Positions 51,443-56,286 of a stretch of DNA of 56,286 bases are shown here, piece after piece. The DNA comes from Selenomonadaceae bacterium (GTDB lineage Bacteria; Bacillota; Negativicutes; Selenomonadales; Selenomonadaceae), in contig JAFSOQ010000077.1 in assembly GCA_017446845.1 (NCBI GenBank), forward strand, positions 1-56,286, given 5' to 3'. How positions within the stretch are numbered: position 1 is the first letter of the stretch; each line of letters starts with the position of its first letter. Under the pieces are notes generated by a model. That model was not told where the DNA came from. It ran no database searches and saw only the letters and a list, made by a program, of their open reading frames with translations. The position numbers were made by a program, and so were the translations under genes.

Positions 51443-51469
51443 AAAAAATCTCCTTTCAGTCGATTTTTT
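51443..51469 (-). promoter_or_regulatory. Shine-Dalgarno hairpin repeat, copy 5 (hsp70-like gene)
   Basis: Minus strand: AAAAAATC and GATTTTTT arms with the loop GACTGAAAGGA, longer arms than the other four copies. The ATG at 51440 follows. Confidence 0.55.
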
Positions 51470-51537
51470 AGGGACTAGGAACAAGGAACCAGGAACAAGT
51501 TTTTTCCCTAATCACTAATCACTAATCGCTAACCACT
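51469..51537. repeat. Heptamer array, locus 18 (AGGAACA with GTGATTA)
   Basis: Three AGGAACA/AGGAACC units, the centre AGTTTTTTCCC and four CTAATCA-type units: two unrelated heptamers joined by the usual centre. The stop codon of the GrpE-like gene lies inside a unit. Confidence 0.85.
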
Positions 51538-52595
51538 TCTTTAAGTCGGGGGCGCGAAATTTGAACATCTTTATTTTTATAGAACCAACCGGGCGAGAGA
51601 ACTTTGACTTCTTTGACCTCGGTGGTGTTGAGGAAGGGCGAGCCTTCGTAATCGCAACTTTCAACTTCGTCGAGGCGCATTTTTTGAACGGAGCCGGGTT
51701 TCATAATCGGATTAATTTCGCTGTCACGAATAAACTGCGCGAACCGTTCAATCAAAATGAACAAGCCGCCGATTTCGGGCGGGAGCTGAATATTTTTTTT
51801 GCGCAGTTGGCGGACGCCGTTTCTTGCGTTCAAAACTTCGTCGAGAATGCAACCGTATTTTTCCGAGTTGAGTCGCGAGAAAAATTCAATCAAATCATCT
51901 TGGTGGCTTTGTTTGATTCGGGTGTCGAATTCGTCTTGCAAATCTTTAAGCAACATATCGGAACGATTAAGCATATTTTCGAGGAGTTCAATTTTATCTT
52001 GCTGCGAATCTTTTTTATCGCCCTTGGAATTATTTTTGGACTTGGAGCAAATATTTCTGAGAAAATCGCTGGCGTCGCCGAGGAAATGTTTCATGTAGAC
52101 ATTGCCGAATTTTTCTATGGTCTCCGCGTCGTTGCCGCTGTCGAGTTCGGGAAATTTTACGTAAAGCATGAGGCAGGCAATGCGCTCCTGAATTTTGTAG
52201 CGTTCGTCGTCGCGAGTGTAAATAATTTTGTTGCGCAAGGTGATGAATTCGTCGAAATCTTTTTGCTTGCGAGATTCGAGAGCTTTTCCGAAGGCAGCGA
52301 TAATTTCTTCCGCCCAATCAATCAGTTCGCCGCGCTTAACCTGATAGCTCAAGCGATTTGCCTTGAGCAGGCGGATAACTTCTTCGTTGTCGAGATTCAT
52401 TTTATATTTGGCGTTCATTTCGTCGGCGCATTGACGGGGCGTGAGAGCTCTGTCGGCACAAAAAAGTTTGATAATACGATTGTCGAGAATGTATTCAGCA
52501 TAAGCGGCGGCGGAAAGATTTTTGCTTTTGCGTTCGATTGCCTTATGCAAATTTTCGATGATTCTTTTAATAATCGGGTCGGCGATATTAATCAT
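51522..52595 (-). CDS. GrpE-like protein with extra N-terminal domain, paired with the Hsp70-like gene
   Basis: 357 residues. The first ~190 are a helical domain I cannot assign (RALTPRQCADEMNAKY near the middle). A coiled-coil stretch around 200-240 (KIELLENMLNRSDMLLKDLQDEF) leads into a part that resembles GrpE: a helical segment, then FIRDSEINPIMKPGSVQ and VKVLSPGWFYKNKDVQ, the pattern of the GrpE beta domain (VLxxGYxxxGxVIRPAxV). This suggests a nucleotide exchange factor for the Hsp70-like protein downstream. It ends VSD with the stop codon in a heptamer unit, as in dnaX. Preceded by the structured leader repeat. No J-domain protein is seen nearby. Confidence 0.7.
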   Translation of the reverse strand: MINIADPIIKRIIENLHKAIERKSKNLSAAAYAEYILDNRIIKLFCADRALTPRQCADEMNAKYKMNLDNEEVIRLLKANRLSYQVKRGELIDWAEEIIAAFGKALESRKQKDFDEFITLRNKIIYTRDDERYKIQERIACLMLYVKFPELDSGNDAETIEKFGNVYMKHFLGDASDFLRNICSKSKNNSKGDKKDSQQDKIELLENMLNRSDMLLKDLQDEFDTRIKQSHQDDLIEFFSRLNSEKYGCILDEVLNARNGVRQLRKKNIQLPPEIGGLFILIERFAQFIRDSEINPIMKPGSVQKMRLDEVESCDYEGSPFLNTTEVKEVKVLSPGWFYKNKDVQISRPRLKEVVSD

Positions 52596-52605
52596 AATAA
52601 ATATT

Positions 52606-52709
52606 CCTCCTCAACTTTTAAAAAGTTGCCAAATAGCGGACGCGCCGAATCGTTGCGATAATTTTAACGTAGACGCCGCGCCGGAACGCAACGCTGCGCA
52701 TTGCTAGCT
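52606..52709 (-). repeat. Dispersed 5'-leader repeat, copy B (before the GrpE-like gene)
   Basis: Minus-strand copy of the element at 17957-18058. Shared: TAGCAATGCGCAGCGTTGCG, CGCGGC, ACGTTAAAA, CAACG, CCGCT. The last hairpin reads CAACTTTT-A-AAAAGTTG and runs into GAGGAGG. It fills the gap between the beta-CASP gene and the GrpE-like gene, in the same sense as the latter. Confidence 0.75.
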
Positions 52710-52719
52710 TCATAATTTT

Positions 52720-53826
52720 TTACAGTTCAAAGGGTACGCCTTTCGTCGGGAAGATAAAACTCGTTCTTGAATCGGGGTCGTTGATTAAAACTTGTTCGAG
52801 TGTCGTGCCTGCGTGAAAAATTTTATCGGGCGGGCTGTGAACGACCACACAAGTTTTCGGATTAATTTTTCGGACAAATTCAACCGTCGCGGCAAAATCA
52901 TCATGCAACGAAAAATCTCCGTTCAAAATTTCCAAGCCCGAATGCGCAGGCGGCGGCATTGTCGATAAAAATACGCAAGGTGCTCGCGGAAATGCACTTA
53001 ACGGATGATTTTGTTCGCGCATTATCGGTATGTGCAGATTTTCAAAGCGGTGGACGATTTTCATGACGCGTTCGTCGATAAAAATTTCGGCTTGCGGCAG
53101 AAACTCATTTATCAGCGTAATCAGTTCGACGCCCTTGCTTATCTGTGTGACTTGACAATAAACCGATTTGCCTCGTCGCAGCGCGTAATAAATTTTCCGC
53201 AGAATTTTTTTCAGAGCAGAATCGCTGTCGCCGAATCGTCGATAATTCGGATGTCGCGCGTGCAAGCCGCACAAAATTAAAATATCAATCTTAACGTCGG
53301 GCAAAAGTGCCGCGTCGACCAATCGCGTCGGGAATGTCGAATAATCGCCCGTGTACAAAATATTTTTCCCGCGAAAATTTATCAACGTCATCATTGCGCC
53401 GGGGATATGTCCCGCTTGATGAAAACTTACTTTGAGATTCGGCAGAGGAATTTGTTGCAGGAAGGCGACTGACGAAATATTTTTTTCTATCGAGTCGAAT
53501 CTCTCTTCCAACTGCGCGGATAAAATTTCTCGCGTCAAATCCGTCATGTAAACGGCGGCGCGTTCGTTCAAATCCAAAAAATCCGGCAAGGCGGCGGCGT
53601 GGTCAAGATGCGCGTGCGATAAAAATATTTGCGACACTTGATGAAAATCCTGGAGGTAAGGTGTCTGCAACAGCGCATTAAAATTCGGCGTGAATTTTAT
53701 TCCGCGTGTCGAGCCGCAACCGCAATCAAGCAAAAGATTATTTTCGCCGAGCTTGAGGAAGTAGCAACTTGCCCCGACTTCCTGCGCTCCGCCAAGCGGC
53801 ATGAAAATTATTTTCCCGCTCCTCAC
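52720..53826 (-). CDS. Metallo-beta-lactamase/beta-CASP family protein (RNase J- or CPSF-like)
   Basis: 368 residues. GGAQEVGASCYFLKLGENN at the start, LSHAHLDHAAALP as HxHxDH, QAGHIPGAMM, YTGDYS, then a beta-CASP insert and the C-terminal VVVHSPPD. The motif usually reading SGHAD appears as SLHDDFA, so the last active-site region is divergent. Shorter than RNase J (no C-terminal domain) and closer in length to archaeal or YciH-like relatives. Probably a nuclease; RNA or DNA specificity unknown. GTG 53826 follows GGAGGTG. Its promoter overlaps that of tatA. Confidence 0.82.
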   Translation of the reverse strand: MRSGKIIFMPLGGAQEVGASCYFLKLGENNLLLDCGCGSTRGIKFTPNFNALLQTPYLQDFHQVSQIFLSHAHLDHAAALPDFLDLNERAAVYMTDLTREILSAQLEERFDSIEKNISSVAFLQQIPLPNLKVSFHQAGHIPGAMMTLINFRGKNILYTGDYSTFPTRLVDAALLPDVKIDILILCGLHARHPNYRRFGDSDSALKKILRKIYYALRRGKSVYCQVTQISKGVELITLINEFLPQAEIFIDERVMKIVHRFENLHIPIMREQNHPLSAFPRAPCVFLSTMPPPAHSGLEILNGDFSLHDDFAATVEFVRKINPKTCVVVHSPPDKIFHAGTTLEQVLINDPDSRTSFIFPTKGVPFEL

Positions 53827-53845
53827 TTTTAACACCTCCGCCGAT

Positions 53846-53874
53846 ATGATAGCAAAAAAAGTTTCGACACGCAA
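53846..53874 (-). promoter_or_regulatory. Promoter of the beta-CASP gene
   Basis: Minus strand: TTGCGT (53874-53869), 17 nt, TATCAT (53851-53846), 20 nt before the GTG start. Confidence 0.55.
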
Positions 53875-53892
53875 AAAAACTTATGATATAAT
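53863..53892 (+). promoter_or_regulatory. Promoter of tatA-tatC
   Basis: Plus strand: TTCGAC (53863-53868), 18 nt, perfect TATAAT (53887-53892). Overlaps the -35 of the divergent beta-CASP promoter, so the two may compete for RNA polymerase. Confidence 0.6.
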
Positions 53893-53920
53893 CACAAAAA
53901 AATTTTGGAGAGTGATTGAA

Positions 53921-54127
53921 ATGTTTGGAATCGGCGTGCCCGAACTCATTTTAATTTTGATAATCGGTTTGGTCGTCTTTGGTCCCGGCAAATTGCCCGG
54001 CGTCGGTAAAGCTCTCGGACAAAGTATCAAAGAATTCAAGCAGGCAAATTCCGATGATGATAAAACTGTCGACGTAACCGAGCAAAAGAAACTTGACGCC
54101 GCCAAGATTGACTCCGATAAAAAATGA
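53921..54127 (+). CDS. tatA: Twin-arginine translocase subunit TatA
   Basis: 68 residues. One N-terminal membrane segment (VPELILILIIGLVVFG), the hinge FGPGKLPGVGKALG, an amphipathic helix (QSIKEFKQAN) and an acidic/basic tail. The family layout of TatA/TatE; a separate TatB is absent, as in the minimal Firmicute system. ATG 53921 follows GGAGAG; the longer frame to 53801 would run through the promoter. Its stop overlaps the tatC start. Confidence 0.95.
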   Translation: MFGIGVPELILILIIGLVVFGPGKLPGVGKALGQSIKEFKQANSDDDKTVDVTEQKKLDAAKIDSDKK

Positions 54128-54870
54128 CTGAGCCTGAAAAAAAATCCGCGCAAGACGAAGTTCCCGCCGATGACGATGGCACCATGTCTTTAACGGCACA
54201 TTTGGAAGAACTTCGCTCGCGCATCATAAAATCCTTGCTCGCGATTGCTTTCGGCAGTTGCGTTGCTTATATTTTCCTCGACGAGATTACGCATTTGCTG
54301 ACGTTGCCCGTCGGCAAACTTTATTACATGAAACCCGGCGAGGCTTTTTTTACTTATCTGAAAATCGATGTGGCGGCGGGATTTTTAATCGCCCTGCCGA
54401 TAATTTTTTATCACGCGTGGAGATTTTTTTTGCCCGCGATGACCAGAAACGAACGCGCTGTTTTGGGAATACTCGTGCCGGCGTCGGTCGCATTATTTTT
54501 TACGGGGCTGGCGTTCTCGTTTTTCCTAATCTTGCCGACCGCGCTGAAATTTTTTATGGGTTTCGGCGAGGAATCGGAAAATCTTCAAACGTTGTTTTCA
54601 TTCGGCAGCTACTTCGAGTTCGTGATTTTATTTTTGTTGCCGTTCGGATTCGTGTTCGAGTTGCCGCTGATTATAATCGTCTTGGGCAAGCTCGGAATTT
54701 TAACGAGTGAAAAGCTCGGCAAGTATCGCCGCTACGTATTTTTCTTTTCGTTCGTAGTCGGTGCGTTGGTCACTTCGCCCGACGTGATAACTCAAGTTGC
54801 CGTGGCAATCCCCGTGATTTTATTGTACGAAGTCGGTTATTTGGTCGTGAAATATATTTTAAGGAGATGA
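54124..54870 (+). CDS. tatC: Twin-arginine translocase subunit TatC
   Basis: 248 residues, six membrane segments. LTAHLEELRSRIIKSL is the signature start and holds the signal-peptide contact Glu; also FFTYLKIDVAAGFLIALPI, FELPLIIIVL and LVTSPDVITQVAVAIPVILLYE. An extra ~15 residues precede the signature. Start ATG overlaps the tatA stop (ATGA), coupling the pair. Exports folded proteins with twin-arginine signals. The UbiD-like gene begins five bases after the stop. Confidence 0.96.
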   Translation: MTEPEKKSAQDEVPADDDGTMSLTAHLEELRSRIIKSLLAIAFGSCVAYIFLDEITHLLTLPVGKLYYMKPGEAFFTYLKIDVAAGFLIALPIIFYHAWRFFLPAMTRNERAVLGILVPASVALFFTGLAFSFFLILPTALKFFMGFGEESENLQTLFSFGSYFEFVILFLLPFGFVFELPLIIIVLGKLGILTSEKLGKYRRYVFFFSFVVGALVTSPDVITQVAVAIPVILLYEVGYLVVKYILRR

Positions 54871-54874
54871 CGCT

Positions 54875-56286
54875 TTGGCTTATAAAGATTTGCGCGAATT
54901 CATTGCCGAGCTGGAGAAAAGAAATTTGCTTAAGCGGATAAAAATTCCCGTCGACGCCGAACTTGAGATAACCGAGATAACCGACCGCGTTTCCAAATTC
55001 AAAGACAGTCGCAACGTCGCATTGCTGTTTGAAAATGTTCGCGGCTACGATATGCCCGTTTTGATGAATGCGTTCGGAAGTTATGAGCGCATGGCTCTTG
55101 CTTTGGGCGTGGAAAAATTGGACGACGCGGCGGACGATATTCGCGAGATTATGAAATTGCCTTACCTGTCGTTTAAAAATCGCTCGAATATTTTTTCAAT
55201 CGTGTCGACCGCGCACAAGGCGATTAATTTTCCAAAGTACGTCAAAAATGCTCCGTGCCAAGAAGTCGTAGAAGTCAATCCGTCGCTGGATAAAATTCCG
55301 ATTTTAAAATGCTGGCCGAATGACGGCGGAGCTTTTGTGACTTTGCCGTTGGTCTTCACTAAAAATCCCGCGACGGGTAAACGCAATGTCGGCATGTATC
55401 GTTTGCAAAAATACGACGCCCGCACGACCGGTATGCATTGGCACATTCACAAGAACGGCGCAGAAAATTTCCGCGACGCAAAAACTTTGGGCGCAAATAA
55501 AATCGAGGCGGCGGTTGCAATCGGCACCGACCCCGTCGTCACATACGCCGCGACTGCTCCCTTGCCGCGTGACGTCGACGAAATGGTTTTCGCAGGTTTC
55601 TTAAGAAAAAAATCCGTCGAGCTGACCAAATGCAAGACCGTCGATTTGGAAGTTCCCGCGACCGCCGAAATTATTTTGGAAGGTTACGTTTCGACAGATG
55701 AACTCCGCCGCGAAGGTCCTTTCGGCGACCACACCGGCTATTATTCGTTGGCGGACGATTATCCCGTTTTCCACGTCACTTGCATTACGCACAGAAAAAA
55801 TCCGATTTACTTCGCGACCGTCGTGGGCAAGCCGCCCATGGAAGATTGCTACATGGCGAAGGCGACCGAAAGAATTTTCCTTCCGCTCCTTCAGCAGCTC
55901 TTGCCCGAAATTATCGATATAAACATGCCGCTCGAAGGCGTCTTTCATGACTGCGTTATCGTCTCGATAAAAAAACAATTCCCCATGCACGCCCGCAAAG
56001 TTATGCACGCGCTTTGGGGTTTGGGGCAGATGATGAACGTCAAGATGATTGTCGTCGTCGATTCGCATGTCGACGTTCAAAACTTGAGCGAAGTGGCCTG
56101 GAGAGTTTTTAACAACATTGACGCCGAACACGATTTGGAAATTGTTCACGGGCCGCTCGACGTGCTCGACCACTCGTCGCCGTATGCGAAATGGGGCGCG
56201 AAACTCGGCATCGACGCGACGAAAACTTGGGCGGAAGAAGGTCACGCGCGCGAATGGCCGGATGAAATCGAAATGTCGGCGGAGGT
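54875..56286 (+). CDS. UbiD-family decarboxylase (runs off the window end)
   Basis: At least 470 residues, open to the last base. TTG 54875 with AAGGAG eight bases before it. UbiD marks: LREFIAELEKRNLLKRI at the start, NVGMYRLQKYDARTTGMHWH, VAIGTDPVVTYAATAPLP, the prenylated-FMN region EGPFGDHTGYYS with the catalytic-type Glu/Asp, and FATVVGKPPMEDCYMAKAT. These enzymes use prenylated FMN to decarboxylate aromatic acids, including the MqnL-type step of futalosine menaquinone synthesis and UbiD of ubiquinone. With two MqnE-like genes in the window a menaquinone role is plausible but not proven. A UbiX partner is not seen. Confidence 0.9.
   Translation, partial: MAYKDLREFIAELEKRNLLKRIKIPVDAELEITEITDRVSKFKDSRNVALLFENVRGYDMPVLMNAFGSYERMALALGVEKLDDAADDIREIMKLPYLSFKNRSNIFSIVSTAHKAINFPKYVKNAPCQEVVEVNPSLDKIPILKCWPNDGGAFVTLPLVFTKNPATGKRNVGMYRLQKYDARTTGMHWHIHKNGAENFRDAKTLGANKIEAAVAIGTDPVVTYAATAPLPRDVDEMVFAGFLRKKSVELTKCKTVDLEVPATAEIILEGYVSTDELRREGPFGDHTGYYSLADDYPVFHVTCITHRKNPIYFATVVGKPPMEDCYMAKATERIFLPLLQQLLPEIIDINMPLEGVFHDCVIVSIKKQFPMHARKVMHALWGLGQMMNVKMIVVVDSHVDVQNLSEVAWRVFNNIDAEHDLEIVHGPLDVLDHSSPYAKWGAKLGIDATKTWAEEGHAREWPDEIEMSAE

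Noticed and set aside
51561..52661. 366-codon open frame on the plus strand opposite the GrpE-like gene
   Set aside because: Phe- and Ile-rich shadow of the coiled-coil coding sequence on the other strand. The minus-strand gene has a ribosome site and a recognisable C-terminal fold.
52720..53826. Loss of the beta-CASP motif B histidine
   Set aside because: A closer look finds His in SLHDDFA at the expected position, so the motif is divergent rather than missing.

Overview
The window looks like chromosomal DNA of a diderm Firmicute, most plausibly Negativicutes/Selenomonadales. This is inferred from gene content, not from any marker RNA. The evidence is a Firmicute-type block rpmH-rnpA-yidD-yidC-jag, tmcAL (ylbM), a DUF512 radical-SAM gene followed by der, and rarA. 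There are also futalosine-pathway MqnE proteins, a minimal TatA/TatC pair, many TTG and GTG starts, and secreted proteins suited to a two-membrane envelope. No tRNA, rRNA, CRISPR array or complete transposase gene was seen.

Layout. 0-6 kb: an SF1 (UPF1-like) helicase, then dnaX-ybaB-recR and a HAD phosphatase. 6-18 kb: an NYN-domain protein with five tandem OST-HTH/LOTUS repeats, a 1463-residue RTX protein, a hybrid histidine kinase and a DUF4422 glycosyltransferase. 18-24 kb: a SEDS (RodA/FtsW) gene, proS-thiD and two tandem MqnE-like radical SAM genes. 24-31 kb: an IS200/IS605-like remnant, the jag-yidC-yidD-rnpA-rpmH block, tmcAL, a secreted glucosaminidase, a Gfo/Idh/MocA oxidoreductase and an amino-acid permease. 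31-40 kb: hisIE, a polysaccharide deacetylase, der, the DUF512 protein, a TPR protein, rarA, a likely small RNA, dut, hfq and miaA. 40-45 kb: a 27-residue membrane peptide with a convergent promoter (possible type I toxin-antitoxin), a second IS200/IS605-like remnant, a UPF0173 hydrolase and an amino-acid transporter fused to a hybrid histidine kinase. 45-56 kb: a double-rhodanese lipoprotein, iorA, a TSUP permease, an Hsp70-like/GrpE-like pair, a beta-CASP nuclease-like protein, tatA-tatC and a UbiD-family decarboxylase running off the end.

The strongest unexplained signal is a family of heptanucleotide tandem-repeat arrays at about 18 loci. Several unit sequences occur (TTAGGAG, TTAGGAT, GTGATTA, AGGAACA, GGGAATT, AGCTATA), usually as two arrays in inverted orientation around a short A/T spacer. 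They are mostly intergenic. Some supply stop codons or contain the start codon of the next gene, and three lie in frame inside genes. In miaA one has replaced a block that is normally conserved. Two further dispersed elements were found: a ~100-nt 5' leader shared by the SEDS and GrpE-like genes, with a hairpin showing a compensatory change beside the Shine-Dalgarno, and a short hairpin carrying the Shine-Dalgarno in its loop before five genes.

Other highlights are the permease-histidine kinase fusion, the NYN protein with five LOTUS repeats, the divergent Hsp70/GrpE pair and the tandem MqnE paralogues. All identifications are by eye; none was checked against a database.
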